The translations under genes were made by a program, and so were the position numbers. A stretch of DNA of 64,000 bases from Aotearoamyces nothofagi (lineage: Eukaryota > Ascomycota > Leotiomycetes > Leotiales > Tympanidaceae), in the NCBI GenBank assembly GCA_015345905.1, contig JADDTR010000007.1, positions 868,001-932,000 on the forward strand, written 5' to 3'. Below are positions 55,231 to 64,000 of this stretch, piece after piece; position 1 is the first letter of the stretch; the number at the start of each line of letters is the position of its first letter. Below the pieces are notes generated by a model, which was given only the letters and a program-made list of their open reading frames with translations, was not told where the DNA came from and made no database searches.

Positions 55231-58200
55231 CTTCCATGCCCTTTAGTATGTTAACATAAAAGATACCAGCAAAGAATCTGAGGAGAAAGATAATACGCCA
55301 CAGAGCATAAGTACGAAAGACAGGATTGATGACTATCAATCGGGTGAGCAGGGCCGAGCCAGCTAGGCTTAAAGAGGGAAAGTGTCGCGCCCTTTTGAAC
55401 ATCAACATCACGTGCTCGTCAGACTTTCTACTTGTTTATTCAATTTCAGTTGAGGTTAAAGACTTGATTAATTAAGAGTATCTAGAAGCAGAGATATATA
55501 AGCTGTGTATACTACTGTGGTCATGAAGTACCTAAGTATTATGTCCTCCAAACATTATTTTCCTGTAATCTACTGGTATTGCTCAATCGCTTATGCGCTA
55601 TTGCTTCGAATCGTATAACTCACTCAATGGGCAAAATACGTAATCCAGAATAGCAAGTTTAAATAATCCGAAATGTACTGCTTTCATCTAAGCACGACTT
55701 GCAATGTTACAACGTATGTATAAAACGCAACTAATGCTATGGGACCAAAGTATTGCATACGAAGCTTTCAATTGAGAAATGGTATGGAAGGATTACCTTT
55801 TCTGCCATCATACAGGTTGACTCCAAGTTATGTTTATAAGATGGTACTGTAGGAAGCAACATTAATTGATAGTAGATCAAGCCTTTTGACTTTATATCAT
55901 TGATGCAACGTATCAATTCTTTATATCATGGATGCAACGTATCAATCACAAACATGGTAATCCCAGTTCTAGACTAGGGACGGTTCTGTGCGGAAATAGT
56001 TAATGAAAGCCAACATCTTTTATAACGAGTGCCAGCTGCCACCTGCCACCTAGGTCTGGAATTCCGCTACGTCTTGATATCGCAAGTATAACAAGATGAA
56101 AGAGTTGCTCTGGTACGTTATCTGATATTGACTTTTTCTTCCCGAAACTGTGCATCTGGATCACTTTCTTCTCTAATACATCATAATATCTACCACTTTC
56201 AATCATTGGGATCCTTGAGCTTGACTAGGAGCAAGGCTTGATACTATGTGAGGTTGAGAACTAAATAATCCACTTACCAGTTCATGGCAATAGGTGTCAA
56301 CCATGAAGAAGGTACTGGCAACTACTATAGCACAGCATAGTACAACGAGTGATCCTATCCCTATGTTTAAATACCAAGTTCACCTCCAGTGAAAGGAGAC
56401 ATATACCGACATCACTTCTCAGGAGGTGTGTACAGCCCCCCAATCGGAATCTCCGGACCGCGGCATTCCGTGACTGCGAGTTGGAATGCGATTGCGATGT
56501 CTAAATAGATACACTTAGCATTTATCGGCGCCGAAACTTGTGTCCTCCGTTGTGGCTGCTAAGCTCTGCAATATCGGTGCATTCGGTGTTCCCGACGATG
56601 AGGTAGATCAAGTAAGTCTCAGGAGCCGGGTGCATCAACCGAGCGACATCAGAAGTTGCTGATGTGTTTCTAGAACTGTCGGTGCTCTCACTGTGATCAG
56701 TTGATATGTACAGAGTTATGTATCGATAGATATCACGGAATGATAGCAGTCGCAGTTAATAGTGCACAGGTATGATGCCAAGATCCCGTCGGCGACGCCC
56801 TATATCGACAATATTAAGATAGCTAAAGCGGAATATCAGTGTCTGTACTTGGGCCAATCCAAAAGTTATTGAGGTGACGGTGATAAGCTTGAATCTATTG
56901 TTCAGCTTAAAATATGACTACAATGTCATCATATTTCACAACAGTCAGCAATATCTCATCCTCGTCACCCTATCCAGAAGGGTTTATTCATCGGCGTATA
57001 GAGCAGGTTTCCGGCAGTAATCCTGTACGAGTTCTGCGCGTAATTGCACTCATGCGATGGAATATTCAGAGGCTGGCTGAGAATGACCTCCTAGCTATGC
57101 AATTCGTGTTCTAACACGTCACGGTCTTCGAAGGGCAAAGGAGACGCAGCGCCAAGCCTACCGTTTGACGGCGCTCCAATAAACTCTAGCAATCTGGATA
57201 ATACAACACGGCGTGCTAGATGATAAAGGGCCGCCCAAACGTTCAAATCGACACGGGAAGGTGATACATAACTCGATGGCATTACTGGTCGGCGATTACA
57301 TGCCCCTCACTCACTCTACCCTGTCTTGACACCATGTTGAGTAAGCATTTGATGGGCCTATTCTGCGCCGGAGGGCAGGCGATGGTGGGTTGGCACGATC
57401 CAGTTCAGGACTGACCACACCCACCATTAACCAACAGCTGGGGGCCATAGGCTTAAGCAATACTCTTCATGGCTAGCCGTAACCCTGCTGACTAACACGG
57501 CTACGTTACTGTCGTCGACATGCCGCTCGGGAAGTATGTTTTCAAATCGTGAATGTATATCTTGCATCTCGTTGTTCTCCAGGTCAAAAAAGCAAAGCGC
57601 GCTCTGCCCGAATAGGATATTGCACCTATGTCACGCAAAGGCGGCCGGCCAGTCAGCAGCTTCTCGGAGATATAACGAGGCGGATGCAACTTGGCGTGGA
57701 TACTGCAGTACATGGGTGAACAACATGGCGATATCACAAAACAGGGAGCTCGTGTAGCTTCCAATCTACCCCCATAGACCGAAGAGGCCAGGTTCATAGC
57801 GAGTGCATGCAGTCTTCAACTGCATATCACGTGATCTCAATCGAAGTGGCCCAAAAGCCGGGAAGACTTCTTGATCAATATTAGTGAACCGTACATGAAT
57901 GCGTACAGAGGAAGCACTGTACCTACTGTACGGCAGGAAGACAGTTGGCTGGTTACTTGGGTAGTCGGCATCACAGACCGGAAAGCAAGATTGGCAAAGG
58001 CAATGCAGATAGAAGATAGATAGACACCTGCATCCATGCCGGATCTGGTCATTGCCGAAGCTGTCAACACCCTGTTGGGGCCAATACGGGCCCAGCGGGA
58101 CATATGAGTAAGCCGACACGCCAGCGCCCAACATCAGCGAGCAGTCAGATAATAGTGAGCGACGGCCACCCAGGCGGTGGGCGGGTGTTCTCCCCTCCAG

Positions 58201-58656
58201 AATCCAGAAGCTATTTTTGTGCGGTGGAATGACAAGAGAGGCCGGGCTGCCGTGGATTAGCTGCCGTGTACGAGCGGGTGGACAGGAGATGCACGAGAGC
58301 TCTCTCACCTCCGTTCCTGAACAGAACAGTCGCCGTAAGCAGCCGCCCGTTGCAGCCTTTGCGCGGTGCGATGCAGAGAAGTCGCAGCAGAAGCAGAGAA
58401 GAAGCCGCGCAGAAGCCGCGCCGGCGCAGACAGACACGCCGCTTTGCTTTCGTACGAGTACAGTACGATACAGTTCCGGCAACTACGGTAGTTCGTTTAC
58501 GGGCCTAGTGCGGAATTCGCGATGGATGATGAGCTTCAAGACGCAGCGATGCCAGACGGCCACTTTCTCTACAGCTAAACGGATCGCATGAAGCCGCTGG
58601 CACAGCACATTTGTCAAGCCCGAAGCTCAGCGCCGAAGGGGTGATTCCACACACAG
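55231..58656. other. Intergenic, 3.4 kb, upstream of both neighbouring factors
   Basis: No gene supported. The left part is AT-rich with a 29-bp-period duplication at 55891-55946. The right part (57,800-58,650) is more GC-rich and is presumably the promoter and long leader of kapC. Two transcription-factor genes diverge from this gap, and long upstream regions are common for such genes. Confidence 0.5.
55891..55946. repeat. Direct duplication of a 27-bp block
   Basis: TTTATATCAT.GATGCAACG-type blocks at 55891-55917 and 55920-55946 differ at one base. The period is 29 bp. Confidence 0.85.
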
Positions 58657-59918
58657 ATGTCCCCGATGAACTCAATGCAGCCCACGCTGGCCCCGGCGCC
58701 CCCTCATGCTGCTCAGGTAAGCAATCTATCACCTCCCATCCGGCCTATCCTGCCTCTCTACCCTACCTGCCACCGCCCTCCAAGTACAGTGGTCAACGCT
58801 GGCCGTTCCCAGTCCCCGTCCCCGTCCCCGTCCCCCAACCTCGCGCCCTTTCAAGACGCTGACTCAGGATCTCGCACAGGAAATGGCCTCGGACAATGGT
58901 ACGTGGGATGGAGAGATGGATAAAACCTTGGCGCATGCTGCCAACCCCTTCCTTTCGGGCCCTCTGCCTTCCCAAATTACCCCGTGCAGTGCTGACATGG
59001 TCGCGCACCTCTTTCCAGACTTAAGAGCGCAGCTCGCACAGGTCATCAACGCTCCGCATTCCCTCGCCCACAGCTCGCTCCCTCACAACACACATGGCTA
59101 CGTCGACGTTGCGGCCTCGAGCTCTCCAAGTCCACACGGCCACAACATCGACCCTGCCATCGCGGGCCACGCCGACATGATGAGCGGCAGCGCCGGAGAG
59201 AGCGGCGGCGACGACAGCCTGGGCGATAGCCGCAAAGGCGGGAAACGCGAGCTCTCGCAGTCGAAGCGCGCGGCGCAAAATCGCGCTGCTCAGGTATGTG
59301 CTGCTTCCATTTGCGCGAGGTCTAGAGATTTATTTTTTCAAATTATGGATGCGACAATTCCTGAGGTCGCGATTCTCGTTAGATGGTGCTTTCTGCTTTG
59401 TCAATTCTCATGTCATCCATCTTGGACCAGAAGCTTACGTAACCAACCACCAGCGTGCCTTTCGACAGCGCAAGGAAGGCTACATCAAGAAGCTTGAAGA
59501 ACAAGTTCGCGAATTGCACGCCTTGGAGGATAATTACAAGGCGATCCAGACTGAGAATTACTCGTTGCGTGAATACATCATCCATTTACAATCACGCCTC
59601 ATTGAATCTCATGGCGAGTTTCCACAGCCTCCGGCGAATATCAACTTGAATCATCCAAGAGAAGGCATAGATGGAATGCAGCGTCACGTCGAGACGCCTA
59701 CGGCTCCCATGGGAGTGAGTGCGATAAGTCATCTACAAGCGTCCGCAGCGCAAGCAGTTGCGGACCTGGGTAACAAGAGGATGCAGGAGGAAGGCTATCT
59801 GAACAATGCAGGGCCATCAAAGAGATTCAAGGAGTCGGACACGACAGATCCGGGGGAAGAGCTAAGTCGACAACTACAAGCCAGTGCTGATGCTCTACCA
59901 AGTTCACTTTCTATGTAA
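58657..59918 (+). CDS. kapC: KapC-type bZIP transcription factor
   Basis: Exons 58657..58716, 58868..59293 and 59454..59918 give 316 residues. The start MSPMNSMQPTLAPAPPHAAQ matches the MQP.LAPAP start of Aspergillus KapC. The basic region KRAAQNRAAQRAFRQRKEGY (about 153-172) is of the AP-1/Pap1 type, followed by a leucine zipper (YIKKLEEQVREL to LREYIIHLQSRL). The second intron falls between AAQ and RAF, in the middle of the basic region, so splicing is needed for DNA binding. NIDPAIAGHADMM before the basic region also agrees with KapC. The factor should be nuclear and bind as a dimer. The second exon start is the least sure point; a start at CAG 58878 would remove four residues. Confidence 0.88.
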
Positions 59919-60260
59919 GGAAGCAGATTTCTGTCCAGATTTCTGTCCAGTTCACTGTAGGGCAAGGCGTTCAGCGAGTTGTAGTTTGGAGAGAGTGGAG
60001 TCGTGGTTTCTGTTCACTTTGTCCAGAATGGCTGTCGGAGGCAGGCGTTAAGCATGGCGAGGAATATCGGCGTATATTGAGCATTTGGACCTGCAATTGG
60101 CTAGAGCAGAACCAACCTGCTGTGTAAAACAAACATTCTAAACTATCTGTTTCAGTTTACCGTTTCAATGACGATACATGACTGTTGATTACTCCCTGCT
60201 TTTAGCTCCCGAAGTCCCACCAGATCCAATCCGTTCCCATATGTCTCTTATAATTTCCCA
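59919..60260. other. Intergenic between convergent kapC and ARP5
   Basis: A 342-bp gap between 3' ends with nothing notable apart from a small TTTCTGTCCAG duplication at 59926-59950. Confidence 0.5.
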
Positions 60261-62700
60261 TCAAGAAAAGGCATTCCCAAGGTCATGCTCCTAGAATAGT
60301 GTTAGCGCCAAGATTGCAATGCCTTCGCTGAGACAACAAACCTTCAAATAATCCGACCCCTTCTCTAGATACTCCTCTCTAGTGACCGCGGCACTTTTCA
60401 ACCCAGCACCATTGGCCCACCCAGCAGCGCCCTTCCACGCATCTAGTATACTATCCCCTGCTCTCCGTATACGAAGGTCAGCCTCAGCCGGTAGAACCGC
60501 TCGTAATTCCTCCCTCAACCTATCATCAAAACCTTGGAAAAGGGTGTTGCCCCCTGTTAGGAAAATATCTTTTAGTACATTATCGGCATCGGATAGTCCG
60601 TTCACCCGATGTCCCAGAATATCAGCTACAATCTCAATAATTCCAGCTTGATCAAGCCCGGCGATGGAGGGTTGGAAAATGACTTCTGGAACACGGATTC
60701 GTTCAACATTCAAGTGCAGCTGGTGAGCTTCTTGTTGGCTAGCGGGGTCAAATGGTCGAGGTCCTCGGAGGAAGGCATGAACGAGGCTCTTTGTCCAGTC
60801 TGTTTGGGCATCCAGTGTATGTTGATCCGTGAACTCCGGGTCATACTTTAATAGCTCTGCCTCTATCGTCTTCAAGGTAGTACCTACGTCCTCTTCTTCC
60901 TCATCATCACTGCCATCGCCTGTGGCAATCTGCCGATACACGCCCCAATCGTCGTCGTTCTGTCCGAAGTTGTCATCATCTCCCCCACGGCGGCGTTTCT
61001 TAGTTGGATTATCTGAAGCAAGATTCGCAATACTTTTCATACGAATTTGGCTTGCCAAAGATTTGCGGTTGCCTAGGTCAGCCTTCAAGCGCTCGCGATC
61101 TTTGAGTTTCTGTACCATAGCGGTGCGAGCAGCCCGACGATCTGCTAGCCATCCCTCGAGATCATTGGTACGGCGCTCTTCATCGAGGCGAGCTTCTTCG
61201 GCGACGCGGGCTTTCTCCTTCTCCTTTTCGGCTTTAGCACGGGCACGGGCGTCGTGGTTAGACTTCATCAGGCGCTGGTGTCGTTTTTGCTTCAGGCCAG
61301 CTTCGTCGAGATCCTCGTCGGGAATGTCGAGTAGTTCGAAAGAGGGCACTTCAGCTTCTTCTTCAATTTCTGGGCCGCCCAGATCTTTTGTTCGGGATTT
61401 GCGAATAGAGAGGTCGAGCTCTTTGATAGTTTTGATCAAAGCAGCTTCGTCGCGCAGGTCTTCGGCATCCAAGAGACGCTTTATTTCCTTTTTGCTTTCC
61501 GTAGACAGCTTTTCTTGCAGATCCCTATAATAGTCAAGCTCTTGCTCCTTGCGCATGAGTTTCTCTAATCGCATCTTCGCTGCTTGCTCTTGCAATCTTC
61601 TGCCGCTCTCCTTTCGCTTCTCGGCAGCCTTTGCTAGTTCTTCTTCGCTCTTTTGAATAACAACTTCCTCTGTATACGGATACTGAATAACGTGATCCCT
61701 ATCTTCTAGTCCTGGCCAGTCTAGATATCTGTCTAATTCCGCATTATAGTCAAATGATACATTGCAGTGATCTCGTATCATATATTCAGTCTGTGACGCG
61801 TTCGTCTTCCCTGGAAATGTTGGGTACTTTAACCGGATGAGCTTCAGCAGATATTCGGCGCTCTGTGAGCCACCCCAGTTGAGCCTTGTAGCCTGGGCAA
61901 GTAGTGGTTTCGAGTTGATAACTGGAATTAGATGGGTTGAACTATGTGAAGATGATACGACAAGTCCAGTCTTGCCGTTGTTATGTGCGTATGAGAAGAG
62001 AGAATCAATACCGTAGGCCAAAGACGGCGCAGAGTAGCATTCGAATATGATCTCGGTCATTGCTGTAAGTACGAACATCAGCGGAGCTCAGCCATACAAA
62101 AACTGCATATATAGATCTTACATCTGCGAGAGTATGGAAGATTGGCGACAGCCTCTGTCATGACAATAGGTCTATCCACAGCACCATTTTTACCATCTAT
62201 GCCCAGCTTAAGGAAGATGAAGTCTAAAACGGATTCCATGACATCCCAATTGCTGACAATGCCGCTTCCTGCCTCAAAGGCATTCCTCATATGGCCTCGC
62301 GCAGTCGTATCGGCATAGACGTCTGAGCCCACAAATGCATACGTCTTCCCTAGCTTCCGATCCCGGTATTTCGACATGATTGGAGGGATGCTAAACCGCG
62401 GGGCATCTTCAAATGACCATCCAGCTCTTGTAGCTGATGAACCTGTGAACGGAAATATGAGCAAAGCTGTGAAGGGAGATGGAGTTTCTCTTCGAGGCAT
62501 CGTGAGGCATCTTTACCATTGTCAATCACGATCGCTGCGTTCCCTTGCCCACGGGCAACCGCCTTCTGGTAGCCATCTGGTTGAGGTGGAATGAAGTCCT
62601 CAAAGTGAGCTTCATTCACAGAGTATAGACGTGGCGGGCGAACTGCATTTGACTGAAATCCTGAATCGGGCGCAGAGGGTTCAATTGCTGAAGGGGCCAT
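60261..62700 (-). CDS. ARP5: Actin-related protein 5, INO80 complex subunit
   Basis: Exons 62700..62517, 62442..62122, 62062..60342 and 60290..60261 give 751 residues, close to yeast Arp5 (about 755). Introns are 74, 59 and 51 bp. The actin fold is split: YRDRKLGKTYAFVGSDVY, VANLPYSRRSMTEIIFECY, DSLFSY and GLVVSSSHSSTHLIPVI form the front; FLTGGNTLFQGFDDRLREEL and WKGAAGWA form the back. Between them lies the long charged insert (about 330-560), mostly Lys/Glu/Arg coiled coil, that is the mark of Arp5. The last exon adds EHDLGNAFS. In yeast, Arp5 pairs with Ies6 and couples the INO80 motor to the nucleosome. A likely IES6 start lies 1.1 kb away. Confidence 0.93.
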
Positions 62701-63081
62701 TGCGATCCGGTTTGTTGGTAATATGGATTGATTTATGGCATCGTCGGCGCGCGTATTAAACTCAAAGATTATTTATGATAGAATTTCAGCTCCTATCTCT
62801 CACATTAATGCTGAACGTGCACCGAGTTGTTGATTATGGCGTTGTTCTGAAGCTCCAACGTTTGAATTTGGCGAAGGAGTTCAACGAGGCTACGATTTGA
62901 AGCGATTTGGCTCGCGCGATACCACAAGGCTGTGCCAAAGGCATCCCTTTAACCACACGCAATTACAGGGAGAGTTGCATCTTAAAGTATTTATTTAGCT
63001 CTATCCATGGTCATTATGAATTTAACCTTAACACATTTTGCGCCAGACGCCTTCCCCGAACACCTCCAACGGCGCCTCTCT
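62701..63081. other. Intergenic, ARP5 promoter and DAD4 3' flank
   Basis: A 381-bp gap between two minus-strand genes. Nothing recognisable. Confidence 0.5.
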
Positions 63082-63526
63082 TTACGATGGTTCTTTCAAA
63101 CTATCCGTTGCTAGAATGTCCTTAGTATACGTCATACAGTAAGGGAAAGGAGGAATGAAATGCATACCTTCAAGGTGGAATAGCACATTAGATTGGTAGT
63201 TTTTAAACATTTGAGCTACTAGTTCAACGTTCATGTTCTGAATATTGATCTCCTGCTGGATATTAATATCTCCCCACGTGATCACATACAGTTCTTGCTC
63301 CAGCATACCTGTAAACTCTTGTTAAGCACCATTATAGCCTCATTGAGCTTCTCCTGTAATAGTGATCAGCATGTGCAATTTATTAGACACAAGTCAACTT
63401 ACCACATTGGTGATGATACGAGAAAGCAGCAAGTTCTGCTGGTGTTCATGGGGGCTTTCCTGTGAACGAACGCTGTTAATCACGTCTTCGTTTAACTTCT
63501 GGAAGTAAAGCACTGCTACTTACCAT
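63082..63526 (-). CDS. DAD4: DASH/DAM1 complex subunit Dad4
   Basis: Five tiny exons, 63526..63524, 63459..63403, 63353..63309, 63252..63168 and 63110..63082, join in frame to 72 residues, exactly the length of yeast Dad4. The first exon contributes only the ATG. The product starts [20 protein letters not shown] and contains [30 protein letters not shown] and [20 protein letters not shown], a clear match to the Dad4 line (MENPHE..., LSRII, NYKSSVQFHLEATN). All four introns have GT..AG ends. Dad4 is part of the ten-subunit ring that ties kinetochores to spindle microtubules in fungi. No single exon exceeds 85 nt, so the gene is easy to miss. Confidence 0.93.
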
Positions 63527-63574
63527 CTTGCCTAACTCAAGTACTTAAGTCTGAACTGCAATGTTTTGCATTTA

Positions 63575-63593
63575 CGCGTCAATGTTTGACGCG
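63575..63593. promoter_or_regulatory. Perfect inverted repeat with MCB cores between DAD4 and the IES6-like gene
   Basis: CGCGTCAA TGT TTGACGCG is a perfect 8-bp inverted repeat with a 3-base centre. ACGCGT at 63574-63579 is the MluI cell-cycle box bound by MBF at G1/S. It lies 49 bp upstream of the DAD4 start codon and 190 bp from the opposite gene. Cell-cycle control of a kinetochore subunit would make sense. Confidence 0.5.
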
Positions 63594-63782
63594 AGGTCTA
63601 TTGCCAGGTGAGTATACAGAGGCGGTAAACTTTGGCAGTATCGCTGGGACATGCATTAAGCTTGGAACTTCGTCAGCTACCCAACTAAGGACAAGGACAA
63701 CACTAGCAAATACTCACGCACGCTTCCTATATTGGTATCACTTCGACCTTTTCTTTTGAAATCCAATCACAATATTTGTAGA

Positions 63783-64000
63783 ATGGCACCACCAAACAGC
63801 GCCGCGGAAGAGGCCCAGCTCGCCCACCAACAGCTAATCGACCAACTGGACATTCACTCCCTCCGGAAACCCTTCCGAAGCCCAACATGGAGGCCTAACC
63901 AGCGACGAAATAAGAACATCAAGACTATACTGGGCGACGCGACACGCAAGGAAGCTTCGGTCATGGCGACCCAGGACAACAGTGGTGCCGCGACTCCCTT
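63783..64000 (+). CDS. Probable INO80 complex subunit Ies6 (INO80C), N-terminal part
   Basis: The ATG at 63783 opens a frame that runs off the window after 72 complete codons. It reads MAPPNSAAEEAQLAHQQLID, then SLRKPFRSPTWRPNQRRNKN followed by IKTILGDATRKEASVMATQD. The KPF..P.W....RRN.N.KTIL pattern resembles the start of fungal Ies6 and the matching PF.....KNR..KNLKQIL part of human INO80C, upstream of a YL1 C-terminal domain that would lie outside the window. The call is from memory of the family and only moderately sure. It is divergent from DAD4 over a 256-bp shared promoter. Confidence 0.5.
   Translation, partial: MAPPNSAAEEAQLAHQQLIDQLDIHSLRKPFRSPTWRPNQRRNKNIKTILGDATRKEASVMATQDNSGAATP

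Noticed and set aside
57766-58482. A 238-codon open frame on the minus strand upstream of kapC
   Set aside because: Composition is Cys/Ser/Arg-rich without motif, and long frames of similar quality lie on the other strand. Likely GC-driven.

Overview
This looks like a gene-bearing stretch of nuclear DNA from a filamentous ascomycete (Pezizomycotina; Leotiomycetes would fit, but I cannot prove the class). The genes are broken by many short GT..AG introns, mostly 42-75 bp. They include fungus-specific functions: homoisocitrate dehydrogenase of the aminoadipate lysine pathway, a KapC-type bZIP factor, the DASH kinetochore subunit Dad4, a Pma1-type proton pump and a Ste6-type ABC transporter. All names rest on motif and family recognition by eye; no database search was run.

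Layout, left to right. 0-4.3 kb: the N-terminus of an unknown conserved protein and a LYS12 homologue share a divergent promoter, followed by a hypothetical protein. 5.8-11.7 kb: a PBDC1/Ypl225w homologue and a two-half ABC transporter of the a-factor exporter type, with a pheromone-response-like site in its promoter. 12.7-19.9 kb: a coiled-coil protein, a membrane-anchored alpha/beta hydrolase and an SRPK-like kinase. 20.2-23.3 kb: an SDR and a CYP7/8-like cytochrome P450 that converge. 24.0-27.1 kb: the plasma-membrane H+-ATPase, on the minus strand.

27.1-41.8 kb holds no gene I can support. Its first 12 kb is a visibly GC-rich island packed with microsatellites, short tandem repeats and GTAC / TACAGTA words. 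It then changes abruptly to AT-rich sequence. This is the most unusual part of the window and sits directly upstream of PMA1.

41.8-50.2 kb: an MFS transporter, an NCS1 purine/cytosine-type permease with GATA sites upstream, a second P450 with a perfect inverted CGG-type palindrome in its promoter, and an O-fucosyltransferase-like membrane protein. 51.5-55.2 kb: a damaged or unusually spliced conserved gene and a homeodomain plus C2H2 transcription factor. 58.6-64 kb: kapC, ARP5 (INO80 complex), DAD4 in five tiny exons, and the start of a gene that looks like IES6. If that last call holds, both members of the Arp5-Ies6 module of INO80 lie within about 4 kb of each other.

No CRISPR array, functional rRNA or tRNA gene, or recognisable retroelement or virus-like element was seen.
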